42,251 nt of DNA from CAZGZU01 sp964529855. Its GTDB lineage: Bacteria; Patescibacteriota; Minisyncoccia; Portnoybacterales; UBA2143. Made by a program: the position numbers and the translations under genes. The stretch is taken from the NCBI GenBank assembly GCA_964529855.1, contig CAZGZU010000003.1, positions 1 through 42,251 of the forward strand. Direction: 5' to 3'. Positions 7,628 to 15,131 of the stretch are shown in pieces (within the stretch, counting starts at the first letter, position 1; each line of letters starts with the position of its first letter). The notes beneath the pieces were generated by a model. That model saw nothing but the letters and a program-made list of their open reading frames with translations, searched no databases and was not told where the DNA came from.

Positions 7628-7674
7628 ACTGGTAGTAATAATTAGCACTTTAATATAAACAAGGAGGTATTGTC

Positions 7675-8016
7675 ATGAAAAAACTATTTCCCCTATTTGC
7701 AGTATTCGGATTGCTGGTACTGTTATTTGGTTGGACTGGTTGCGCCACTCTGCCCTTGAATGAAACAGAAATAACCGACTATCATAAAGCCACGAATAAC
7801 TGCTCTGATACAATGAAAGCTTACACTAAATTGCAGAAAAGCGCCAACAGAACACCGATCAGTGTCAAGATTATCAGGGACCCGGATTCCAATAATCTGG
7901 AAAAGGCCCTGGTTAAAAGCAGAAAAATTATCTCCCCCTGGACAATAGTCAAAAAGTTTCTTCTGAGAGAAAAGATAACCCGGCCGGAACTAGAGATTCG
8001 AACCGAACTGTATTAG
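7675..8016 (+). CDS. Small putative lipoprotein within the RiPP locus
   Basis: This 113-residue protein has a basic start, a hydrophobic helix and then GWTGCATLP, a plausible though weak lipobox with the Cys at residue 23. The rest is a short charged domain that I cannot assign. It is the only plus-strand gene among the minus-strand RiPP genes. It has its own strong promoter (7599-7627), a strong AAGGAGG ribosome site and a rho-independent terminator (8042-8074), so it is a stand-alone, probably well-expressed unit. An immunity or binding role is conceivable from position only. Confidence 0.7.
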   Translation: MKKLFPLFAVFGLLVLLFGWTGCATLPLNETEITDYHKATNNCSDTMKAYTKLQKSANRTPISVKIIRDPDSNNLEKALVKSRKIISPWTIVKKFLLREKITRPELEIRTELY

Positions 8017-8041
8017 TTTAGTTCTTTGCAACAGTCCAGGC

Positions 8042-8074
8042 ACAGGCCCCAAAAACAAAGGGGCCTGTTTTTAT
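8042..8074 (+). terminator. Rho-independent terminator of the lipoprotein gene
   Basis: The stem ACAGGCCCC / GGGGCCTGT is nine perfect pairs with a nine-base A-rich loop, followed by TTTTATT. It sits 25 bases after the lipoprotein stop and 8 bases before the end of the convergent YcaO gene. Confidence 0.9.
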
Positions 8075-8081
8075 TCTTAAA

Positions 8082-9647
8082 TCAAGGAAAAGGGTGAGGC
8101 CAAGGATTCCATTTCTTAGCCGGCTTAAAGCCCAATTTTTGAGGCACCTCCTTCAATCGCTTGGCTCCTAAAACCGCGTAAGGTTCGTTTAAATATAAAG
8201 TGACCAAGGGAGGAACGATTACCTTAACTGAAAAATAACCTAAATCCTTAAGAACTTGGTGTTTAACTTGATAGTAGGAAACCTCATACTTCTGACCCAA
8301 TGATTTAAATTTTTTAATTAAATAGTCCAATTCCTCCTCCGGAGAAGAAAATTGAGGGAACCCCTTTTCTAATTCTTTTAAAGATTCTTTCTGCCCTTTT
8401 AAGAAAAACTGAAAATGTTTAAAGCTTTTCTGATTAGCCCAAAAACTCAAACGGGCTCCCTGGTTCACAGAAAAACTCTGAAAAGGCTGATAGGTTTTGT
8501 CTAAATATAAATAATCTTCTTGTCGGTCCACCTTTATGTTTCTCAACCAATGGCAAACGCCCAGGGATTCTACAAGAGACCTTAAAAGCGTTTTAGACCA
8601 GTTCATATCACAGCCGCCACCCATGGCTATTTTAGGACCAACACCGCTATGGTCCAAAACAGTACAAATACAACTGGGAACGCCTATTTCGGTAGTCGTG
8701 TTATAAAAAATAACTTCAAAGCCCAAACGCTGACACTCTTCAAGTAAATCTTTCAATGGCGGGCAATCAATTGTTTTGACATCTATTTGGGGGGGCGCCT
8801 GTTGGTTAAGCCAATAAATCAGGAAACCATCTCTTTGAATTAATTCATAAAGACCGGCTAAAATCGCTTTGGTCAGAGTATAATGGCCGCCAGCCCCGTT
8901 AGTATTAATTTCTCTTAAAGTTGGTTCTCGCCAACCAAGATGACTAAGATTATAATTCCAAAAAATCAATTGGCCGGGGATTAAGATTTTCTGATTGGTA
9001 AAAAGCGACCTTCCTTCGGCCCACAGAAAATTACTGTTTTCATCAAAGCGGAAATAGGCATTTTTTTTCTTTTGGTCCTTTGAAAAACCGGCTAAATAAT
9101 TAATTTTTAAATAATCTCTTCCTTTTCTTCTTAAATCATTAATAGAAGCCAACAGTAAATCCTTTTCCCGATAAATCAACAATGGGAAACGTTCCAAAAG
9201 CTCGCCAATTACCTTGGAAACCGCTTCCTCCAAGTCCAGGGAATCGCCATGGGTATAACCGGCAGTCCTTATCTGAACGCCGTCTGTTATTTTTTCATCT
9301 AAAGGAGAATTTATTTTAGTTTTAAAAATCCTTGGTTCGTCATAATAAACAGGCTCGAAATAAATATCCTCAATTATTTTTTTCTCTTTAAGATAATTAA
9401 TTATCGGAAGCCATTTCAAGGGAAGCGGATAATCTTGGCTGTTTTTTTCAAAAGAAAGCGTTGGCCCGGCAATATTCTGAGTCATTCTTAAAATTTTAGA
9501 AAACAATTGCAGAGAAAGTTTCTGTTCTTTGAGTGGTTGACGATAATTGCCAAGCGGCTCAAAAATATCTTCTAAGAATTGAGGAGTTTCTGTTAATTTA
9601 CTTTTGGCAAAAGGCAAATAATAATCTTTGTATTGTTTTTTTTCCAT
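8082..9647 (-). CDS. YcaO cyclodehydratase (azoline-forming type)
   Basis: This 521-residue protein is a YcaO-domain enzyme, which uses ATP to activate backbone amides. It has the Glu-rich ATP/Mg motif SLDLEEAVSKVIGELLERF (about 136-154), then NTNGAGGHYTLTKAILAGLYELIQRDGF (about 249-275; the family form is NGxAxGxTxxEAxxxAxxExxERD), then GGGCDMNWSKTLLRSLVESLG (about 344-364). It ends in NPWPHPFP, the C-terminal PxPxP signature that in studied azoline-forming YcaOs contributes to the active site. About 120 N-terminal residues precede the core. No E1-like/ocin-ThiF partner protein is recognisable nearby. It starts 5 bases after the AMMECR1-fusion gene ends, so the two are co-transcribed. Confidence 0.9.
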   Translation of the reverse strand: MEKKQYKDYYLPFAKSKLTETPQFLEDIFEPLGNYRQPLKEQKLSLQLFSKILRMTQNIAGPTLSFEKNSQDYPLPLKWLPIINYLKEKKIIEDIYFEPVYYDEPRIFKTKINSPLDEKITDGVQIRTAGYTHGDSLDLEEAVSKVIGELLERFPLLIYREKDLLLASINDLRRKGRDYLKINYLAGFSKDQKKKNAYFRFDENSNFLWAEGRSLFTNQKILIPGQLIFWNYNLSHLGWREPTLREINTNGAGGHYTLTKAILAGLYELIQRDGFLIYWLNQQAPPQIDVKTIDCPPLKDLLEECQRLGFEVIFYNTTTEIGVPSCICTVLDHSGVGPKIAMGGGCDMNWSKTLLRSLVESLGVCHWLRNIKVDRQEDYLYLDKTYQPFQSFSVNQGARLSFWANQKSFKHFQFFLKGQKESLKELEKGFPQFSSPEEELDYLIKKFKSLGQKYEVSYYQVKHQVLKDLGYFSVKVIVPPLVTLYLNEPYAVLGAKRLKEVPQKLGFKPAKKWNPWPHPFP

Positions 9648-9651
9648 AATC

Positions 9652-11580
9652 TCAAAGAGGTTTAGCCCGCAAATAGCGACTGGCCCCTAAAAGTAAATGA
9701 CCGGCGCTGTCAACCCATATTTGACAATTAAAGTAATCGTGACGAATCCCTCCCATGACTATTTTTAAGTTCTCCTGCGGAATAAAATAACTGTTTTCCG
9801 AAGAGTACTGCATTTGAGACAACCAGCCAAAAGTTTTTTCCAAACATTTTCTACAATAATTTAGATTAAAGACCCTGTCAATTTCTCTATTTCTCAAAAG
9901 AAATATTGTCCCCAAAACTTCGGCAATCTTAGCGGTTCCTCTGGTATAAACAAAATCAGAATGAGTGGTTGATTTAAAAGCGCCGGAGGCCAATTGATAA
10001 CTCAAAAGCCAGTCAGTATCTTTTTGAGCAGTTACCAAATAGGAAGAATCATTGGAAATCTCAAATAATTTCAGAAAAAGATTTACTGATTCAGCCCAAA
10101 GGGCCAAATTAACCGGCTGATTATCAGTCAACTTTTTTTCAAAGGCCTGCTGACTGACCTGACTGAATCTAAAAGCCGGCTCAAGAAGACCCTTATCGTT
10201 TCTGGAAAGCTCCGCTAAAAAACTGCCTATTTGCTGAAAAAGGATCGGTTCAAAAGTCAGCTGATTTTCCTTTTCTAAAATTTTTGAACCGGCCTGAAGG
10301 GACTCCGACCAATAACCCAAACTTAAAGCCAACTGGCCAAAATAGGCCAAACTGATTGCCAGCTGGTTAGGATTATTAATAAATAACGCTTCTTTTAAAA
10401 GATATTCCTTGAGATATAAAAAATTTTTTTGGCCGGCTTCCAAATAATCAGGCTGGTCAATTGTTTTACCCAGTTCCACTAAGCTCCAGGCCGTCAATGC
10501 AGAACGAGGCCAGTCAATCTGGTTTTTCTGACCAGTCAAAGGATTAATAATAGGCGGAAAATTTCCGTCTGATTCCTGAATTTTTAAAAGCCAGTCAGCC
10601 GCTCTTAAAGATGTTTTTTCTATTTCATCCTTTGCTTTTTTGAATTTAACCACTGGCCCGTCTAAATCCAAAATCCTCTCTCGGTTAATTCCTTCAATAA
10701 AATCTTCTACCTCAAAAATGAAAATGTCTGTTTTTTTGTCCAAGGCCTCTTCCGGAGACAAAAAGGCCTTTTCCGAAGCCAATCGTCCGAGAAATTCCTC
10801 TAAATTATTAAACGTTCTGACATTTAAAACTTCCGGCAAAAACCATCCCTTTTTCTGAACTCTTTTTATTAAATAACCTTTATTATAAAAAATTTCATCC
10901 TTTCTGATTAAATTCCGGCTCAAGGGGACTTTCAAATCAGAAATCAGGATTATCTCTATTCTGGTATGAGGAAGTTCTTTCAACTTTAAGGGCTTAAATC
11001 TTGAATCGCGGCTGGCCCTGACCACTCCATCTATAAAACCATTTTTTAAATTTATATTTTCCAGCAGGGCCGAACCTCTTAATGCCCCTCTGGTCCAAAG
11101 AGTAATATCCAAATCAGTTCTTAAGCTAAATGAAGCTGGAAAAGAAGCAAGATTGAATTCTTCGTGTTTAGGCTGCCTTTTCTCTTTTAAAAATATCTTT
11201 AAGGCCTGACGGGCAATTTTAAAAGCAAAGATTCTTTCTTCTTCAGTCAGGCCCCAACGCAAGGGTTTAATGCCTAAAAAGCGGAATCTTTCTTTATTCT
11301 CGTAGATTTCTATTTCCGGTGATTGAAAAATTATTTGCCATTGACCGACCGGCAGCCCCTGATGAACCGAAGAAATCCTGATAAAAAAAGTAAATTTTTT
11401 GTCCTGGAAATGTTTTAATTTTTTGGGACGCTGGCTAATTTTTAAAGGAAATTCAAAATAATAAGCGCTTAGTTTTCCTTTTTGGTCCAATAAAATCAAA
11501 TCATTCTGCTGGACTGTTTTGCTTAGCCAATCAAAAATATGTTTGAGCTGCTTTCGGTTTTTGCTAAATAAAAAAGGCAT
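9652..11580 (-). CDS. AMMECR1-domain / alpha-helical toroid fusion protein
   Basis: This 642-residue soluble protein has an AMMECR1 domain at about residues 110-220. It is recognised from LTEEERIFAFKIARQAL, the LRG motif in TRGALRGSALL, ASRDSRFKPLKLKELP and the RIEIILISDL strand. The family form is LRGCIG...A..DPRFPPL..EEL...IEVSVLS. From about residue 320 to the end is a helical-repeat region (AADWLLKIQESDGNF, WPRSALTAWSLVELG, DWLLSYQLASGAFKS, WVDSAGHLLLGASRYL) that resembles alpha/alpha-toroid enzymes such as six-hairpin glycosidases or LanC-like folds. AMMECR1 chemistry is not settled. It is directly upstream of ycaO in a two-gene unit. A good GGAGGG ribosome site precedes the start. A role as YcaO partner or second modifying enzyme is an inference. 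Confidence 0.75.
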   Translation of the reverse strand: MPFLFSKNRKQLKHIFDWLSKTVQQNDLILLDQKGKLSAYYFEFPLKISQRPKKLKHFQDKKFTFFIRISSVHQGLPVGQWQIIFQSPEIEIYENKERFRFLGIKPLRWGLTEEERIFAFKIARQALKIFLKEKRQPKHEEFNLASFPASFSLRTDLDITLWTRGALRGSALLENINLKNGFIDGVVRASRDSRFKPLKLKELPHTRIEIILISDLKVPLSRNLIRKDEIFYNKGYLIKRVQKKGWFLPEVLNVRTFNNLEEFLGRLASEKAFLSPEEALDKKTDIFIFEVEDFIEGINRERILDLDGPVVKFKKAKDEIEKTSLRAADWLLKIQESDGNFPPIINPLTGQKNQIDWPRSALTAWSLVELGKTIDQPDYLEAGQKNFLYLKEYLLKEALFINNPNQLAISLAYFGQLALSLGYWSESLQAGSKILEKENQLTFEPILFQQIGSFLAELSRNDKGLLEPAFRFSQVSQQAFEKKLTDNQPVNLALWAESVNLFLKLFEISNDSSYLVTAQKDTDWLLSYQLASGAFKSTTHSDFVYTRGTAKIAEVLGTIFLLRNREIDRVFNLNYCRKCLEKTFGWLSQMQYSSENSYFIPQENLKIVMGGIRHDYFNCQIWVDSAGHLLLGASRYLRAKPL

Positions 11581-11632
11581 TGTTCTAATCCCTCCAAAAA
11601 TTCCTTCAATCCTTTATCAGCCAAGTAATTTA

Positions 11633-11661
11633 ATCATACAAAAGCTATATTAAAAAAACAA
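11633..11661 (-). promoter_or_regulatory. Possible promoter of the AMMECR1-fusion/ycaO unit
   Basis: Read on the minus strand, TTGTTT (11661-11656), a 17-base spacer and TATGAT (11638-11633) precede the AMMECR1-fusion start by about 50 bases. The -35 lies within the T tail of the upstream terminator. The -35 is imperfect. Confidence 0.4.
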
Positions 11662-11692
11662 GCAATCAGCCAAAAAACTGGAGCTTGTTTTT
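11654..11692 (-). terminator. Rho-independent terminator after the surface-protein gene
   Basis: The arms AAAAACAAGC and GCTTGTTTTT enclose a loop with a smaller CAG/CTG stem. On the minus strand the second arm runs into seven T residues. It lies about 20 bases after the stop of the surface protein gene and separates it from the RiPP unit. Confidence 0.75.
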
Positions 11693-11710
11693 ATTTATCT
11701 AAAATGACTT

Positions 11711-13147
11711 TTAGAAACCGCCTCTCATCAGAACCTCTATAAGGCCTTCACCGCTTTCCAAGTTTTGCAAGGCCTTGCCGATGATTGCCTCCTGACATTT
11801 TTCATAATCATCGCATTTCATGCCATAGCCCGGCCTGGAAGAAGTGACAATCAAATCACCGATTTTAATAGGCCCGTTTTCGGCAGTTACTTTGGTGGGC
11901 ACATGGCCTAATAAGGCAATTGGCGCCTGTTCTTCATTGCCTTCCTGCACTCCCATAACCATATTAGGATTGGTGGAAACAATGCCGGCGACCAAAGAAC
12001 TGTAAGGTTCGGTGGACTTCTTCACTTTCATTTCCTCTTGTTCATCCAGGACCACGATATCGCCCGGTTCCAATTCCTGACTGTCTGAACTCGGTTCATA
12101 ACTTTCAGCAATGTCACAAAAAGTGCCGCTGTAAAAACCATTAACATAGATATTACTATTAACTTTAAGTCCCTGATTACAACAAAGTGGTTCATAAGTA
12201 ATATAGCCATCGTTCCAGTCAAAAAAGCCGCCGTCATCAGAAACGGCAATACCGCCGCCGGTCCGGTTACCGCCATTAGCCATTATTGTGTAATACTTGG
12301 TTTTGCCATATGAGCCATAGGCGACCCCGTTGCCAGCAGTCCTAAGCCAACCGAAAAGCTCCACATAGATTTGACTACTGGGGTCTCCCATACCCACCCC
12401 ACTCGTATTTTTGTTGCCTATCCATAAAGCGCCATTATCAGTTCGGTGAATTGAATCGTTCTCAATCTGCAGCTTGCCTCCTACTCCGATACTGCCGTTG
12501 ACCGAAAGGCTTTGATTGACGCCGAGATAACCCTCGGCAACCACTGAATAAGAACTTCCGGCGCCTGGGGTAAGGTATAGATTGCCATCGCATCTGTCAG
12601 ATAGCCGCGAACCAGCCAACATAATGCTGGAAAGAGAAGCATTACAATTACCAGCGCTGGCACTGGCTATTTTAACGTAATCAGCCCCTCCGAAGCCGGC
12701 TGTGCCGCCAACGCTAAGGTCCTGAGCAACATTAACCTTTGCTGTCCCCCAGCCATCATCATATCCTATGTAAAAATTCCCTGCATAATATCTTATACTG
12801 CCAACCGAATGACCGGAATCATGAAAACCAATACTGGTATAGTCCGCCCCGTTTAATGTCACGTTGTAATCCCAATTTGCTCCGCTTGGCTGATAACTGT
12901 GGCTTGCTGTGCCCAAAAGCGTCCTGCCCTGGTCAACGACCAAACCGTTAGTGGCGCCGCCCGTATTAAGGATTAAACCGCCGGCTTTGGACTGACCAGC
13001 TGAGCCGGTATTAAGCGGCGCAGAAACATTGCCGGCCGGTGGCGCAGAACCGGGCGGCGACCAGGCCAGAATCAAACCGTTGGCTAAAAAGATAAAGCCC
13101 AAGGCAATGATTATTATGGAAAGATAGGTGATGGTTTTTTGGGTCAT
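11711..13147 (-). CDS. Large secreted surface protein with a fibre-like body
   Basis: This 478-residue protein has a signal-like hydrophobic N-terminus, then APPAGNVSAPLNTGSAGQSKAGGL. A Gly/Ser-rich beta body follows (about residues 60-340) that resembles tail-fibre or adhesin stalks. The C-terminal domain runs CDIAESYEP...LEPGDIVVLD...GIVSTNP...IALLGHVPTKV...GPIKIGDLIVTSSRPG...IIGKALQNL. That C-terminal pattern is shared by many large bacterial surface and tail-spike proteins, with uncertain function. I chose the ATG at 13147 because it starts at the hydrophobic segment; the open frame extends to a TTG at 13192. An adhesion role is inferred from layout. Confidence 0.65.
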   Translation of the reverse strand: MTQKTITYLSIIIIALGFIFLANGLILAWSPPGSAPPAGNVSAPLNTGSAGQSKAGGLILNTGGATNGLVVDQGRTLLGTASHSYQPSGANWDYNVTLNGADYTSIGFHDSGHSVGSIRYYAGNFYIGYDDGWGTAKVNVAQDLSVGGTAGFGGADYVKIASASAGNCNASLSSIMLAGSRLSDRCDGNLYLTPGAGSSYSVVAEGYLGVNQSLSVNGSIGVGGKLQIENDSIHRTDNGALWIGNKNTSGVGMGDPSSQIYVELFGWLRTAGNGVAYGSYGKTKYYTIMANGGNRTGGGIAVSDDGGFFDWNDGYITYEPLCCNQGLKVNSNIYVNGFYSGTFCDIAESYEPSSDSQELEPGDIVVLDEQEEMKVKKSTEPYSSLVAGIVSTNPNMVMGVQEGNEEQAPIALLGHVPTKVTAENGPIKIGDLIVTSSRPGYGMKCDDYEKCQEAIIGKALQNLESGEGLIEVLMRGGF

Positions 13148-13204
13148 AATTTTAATCTCAAATGGCAAATAAGGTTCAGATTTGCCATCCAAGCTTTAAT
13201 ATTA

Positions 13205-13486
13205 TTATTCCGGAGCAGTCAATGAATCAATAATCTCCTGTATTTGTTCAGGACCAATTCCCTGTCCGGGAGCAGTTAAAGTTTCTATGATCTCCTGGGT
13301 AATCTCCGGCTCTCCAGAAACAGAGGCAGTTAAATCTTCTAAAATTTCTTCAGCGGATTTTACTGGAGGAATGGATTCCTGAGGAGATGATTCTTCCTCA
13401 AAGAAAAAGAAATAAATTATTCCGCCGCCAATCAGAGCGATAATCAGTATAATGGTAAAATAAGGGATAGTTGATTTATCTCCCAT
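13205..13486 (-). CDS. Small membrane-anchored protein with repeated LTAP motif
   Basis: This 93-residue protein has one N-terminal membrane helix (about residues 7-28) and an acidic outer tail. The tail repeats a short unit three times: EEILEDLTAS, QEIIETLTAP and QEIIDSLTAP, the last ending one residue before the C-terminus. I do not recognise the family. It precedes the surface-protein gene by 58 bases on the same strand and lies downstream of the pilus peptidase. The repeats may be short binding motifs. Confidence 0.65.
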   Translation of the reverse strand: MGDKSTIPYFTIILIIALIGGGIIYFFFFEEESSPQESIPPVKSAEEILEDLTASVSGEPEITQEIIETLTAPGQGIGPEQIQEIIDSLTAPE

Positions 13487-13528
13487 CCCCTATATTCTAC
13501 CAGTTAATGACCTAATCGGCAAAAGATG

Positions 13529-13537
13529 TTATCCACA
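13529..13537 (+). promoter_or_regulatory. Consensus DnaA-box-like 9-mer
   Basis: TTATCCACA is an exact match to the DnaA box consensus. It is intergenic, just past the end of pilD. A second exact copy is at 6825-6833. Two isolated boxes in 42 kb are not an origin; they could be chance or DnaA-regulated sites. Confidence 0.25.
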
Positions 13538-13541
13538 GACC

Positions 13542-14356
13542 TTAAAAGGACTGATTAAAATAGAATAAGCTCTGGAACCAGTTGGTTAAATACTGGCTGT
13601 AAAGCATAATGGGTATGGTCGCTCCGGCTAAAAAAGGNNNNNNNNNNCGAAAAAAATATAGACAATAGAGGCAAGAGATAAAAAAGGCCCAAAAGGGATT
13701 TGCGACTTAAAGGGTTTTTTACCAAGAATAATTAAAGTCAGGCCAACTATTGCCCCACCAACAAAAGCTAAAAACAAAGCTAATAAAATATTAGGCCAGC
13801 CCAGAATCAGGCCCATCAATACGGCTAATTTAACATCGCCCAAGCCCATCCATTTGCCCCGGGAAACAAGAACTAAACTTAGAAAAAAACCGCTGGCCAG
13901 AAAAACCGCCCAAAGGCGATTGAGCAATAAATCGCTGTTGAGAAACGACAAATAAGCCAAGGCAATAATGATGGCCGGATAGACAATTTTGTCGGGGATA
14001 AGAGAATGTTTAAGGTCATAGACAAAAATAACAATCAGGAAACAAGTGATGAGCAGAAAATATAAAAGGGTGAGGAGTAAAAAGTGAAGAATGAAAATTT
14101 GGAGAAATAGTAACCCGGTTACTATTTCGACCACTGGGTATTGTAAACTAATCTTTTTGCCGCAATAACGGCATCTGCCTTTCTGGAACAAAAAACTCAA
14201 CAAAGGGATTAAATCATACCATTTTAAAACAGCCCGGCATTGCGGGCAATGAGAACGACTCTTTAAAATTGGCTCCTTGGTTTCCAAACGGCAGATAACT
14301 ACATTAAGAAAACTGCCAATTGACAGCCCGAGGAGAAAAAATAGGGCTGGGAGCAT
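13542..14356 (-). CDS. pilD: Prepilin peptidase/N-methylase, interrupted by an assembly gap
   Basis: This A24-family membrane aspartyl protease cleaves and N-methylates prepilins. It has the N-terminal GLSIGSFLNVVICRLE, the zinc-binding pairs CPQC and CRYC, the first catalytic Asp in VYDLKHSLIPDKI and the second in MGLGDVKLAV (GxGDxK), with about seven membrane helices. Ten N bases (13638-13647) break the gene. Left of the gap, in a shifted frame, an open stretch 13637-13542 encodes PFLAGATIPIMLYSQYLTNWF and ends at a TAA, which fits the last helix of the family. The part before the gap already reaches IPFGPFLSLASIVYIFF, so the two sides overlap in homology. The gap length is not reliable. 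Confidence 0.88.
13638..13647. other. Ten-N assembly gap
   Basis: Ten consecutive N bases lie in the last coding part of pilD. The sequence on both sides contains CCTTTTTTA and encodes a PFL segment, so the true junction may be an overlap of two strain variants rather than ten missing bases. Confidence 0.95.
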
Positions 14357-14375
14357 CGTTTAAGGTTTAACCTTG

Positions 14376-14442
14376 AACAGCCTGGCAACCGCAAGTTTAG
14401 CAGTGATTCAAATCTGCTAAGCCTTTCGGCCGTCAGGCTGTT
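14376..14442 (-). ncRNA. Candidate structured RNA element between pilA and pilD
   Basis: The outer arms AACAGCCTG (14376-14384) and CAGGCTGTT (14434-14442) pair perfectly. Inside are a second perfect stem TTAGCAG (14397-14403) / CTGCTAA (14414-14420) and a short GCC/GGC stem that on the minus strand is closed by a GAAA tetraloop. This makes a multi-branched fold in the 95-base gap after the major pilin stop. No T run follows, so a plain terminator is unlikely. It does not match a riboswitch class I know. A small palindrome (AAGGTTTAACCTT, 14362-14374) follows just before the pilD start. Confidence 0.45.
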
Positions 14443-14451
14443 AATTATGAA

Positions 14452-14931
14452 TTATGGACGAATGCAGTAAATGTTGGCATTGGCAATGGTTGTCCCGCCG
14501 CCGTTATCAGCACAATCACAACCATAGACGTCAGTCGTATAACTTCCTGCCGGAAGGGCATTTTCTAATCCGGCCATCAAAACATAATCCTGACCAGTGG
14601 AATCCGTGCCATAATAATAATTTGTAAAAGCTCCCGGGTCACTGGGCAGAGCACCCATATAATCAGGCGTTAAACCGCCAAGATTTGCCTCGGTCACCGC
14701 AATACAGGTGGTCTGAATTATATAAGCGTCGTTGTCGTCGTAATACAGCTCCGAAGCCAAAGCAAGTTGCCTTAAATCACTTAGTCGGCGGGTATCACGG
14801 GCCTTACTTCTGGCCGTGTTCAAAGAAACCAAAACAATGGTCGCTAAAATTCCGATAATGGCAATAACTACCAATAGTTCAATCAAAGTAAAACCCCTCT
14901 GACCTCTTTTCTTACTGAAAATCTCTACCAT
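14452..14931 (-). CDS. pilA: Major type IV pilin candidate
   Basis: This 159-residue prepilin has the textbook motif RGFTLIELLVVIAIIGILATIVL, then NTARSKARDTRRLSDLRQLALASELYY, the pattern of major pilins in Patescibacteria. Cleavage is expected after the Gly. The C-terminal domain has four Cys, including YGCDCAD, which may form disulfides. The ribosome site AAAGGAGGTG is one of the strongest in the window, and the gene has a 200-base upstream leader, both consistent with high expression. It sits between pilC and pilD. Confidence 0.9.
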   Translation of the reverse strand: MVEIFSKKRGQRGFTLIELLVVIAIIGILATIVLVSLNTARSKARDTRRLSDLRQLALASELYYDDNDAYIIQTTCIAVTEANLGGLTPDYMGALPSDPGAFTNYYYGTDSTGQDYVLMAGLENALPAGSYTTDVYGCDCADNGGGTTIANANIYCIRP

Positions 14932-15059
14932 TTTTTTTCACCTCCTTTCCTTTGTCATCAATCCGTTCACCAATTCGTTAACTAATTGATGAAAATTAGT
15001 AATTATTGGTGATAAAATTGGTGATTTTATTATTAATCTTATAATTTGTTTTCGACCTG

Positions 15060-15101
15060 CCAATTTTGCCCGGTCGCCTTAGGCGACTGGTTACAAAATT
15101 G
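15060..15101. promoter_or_regulatory. Long inverted repeat between pilC and pilA
   Basis: CAATTTTG and CAAAATTG form outer arms, and GTCGCC / GGCGAC form an inner stem around TTA. It lies in the 200-base gap 14932-15131, which also holds three copies of a TCACCAAT-like motif in the pilA leader. No T run follows on the minus strand. It may be a processing or weak termination site after pilC. Confidence 0.4.
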
Positions 15102-15131
15102 AGCATCCCGCAATACGGCGGGCAAAAATCT

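Noticed and set aside
14376..14442. A cyclic-di-GMP (GEMM) riboswitch upstream of pilD
   Set aside because: A GAAA tetraloop is present, but the conserved GEMM core bases are not. The class cannot be supported.
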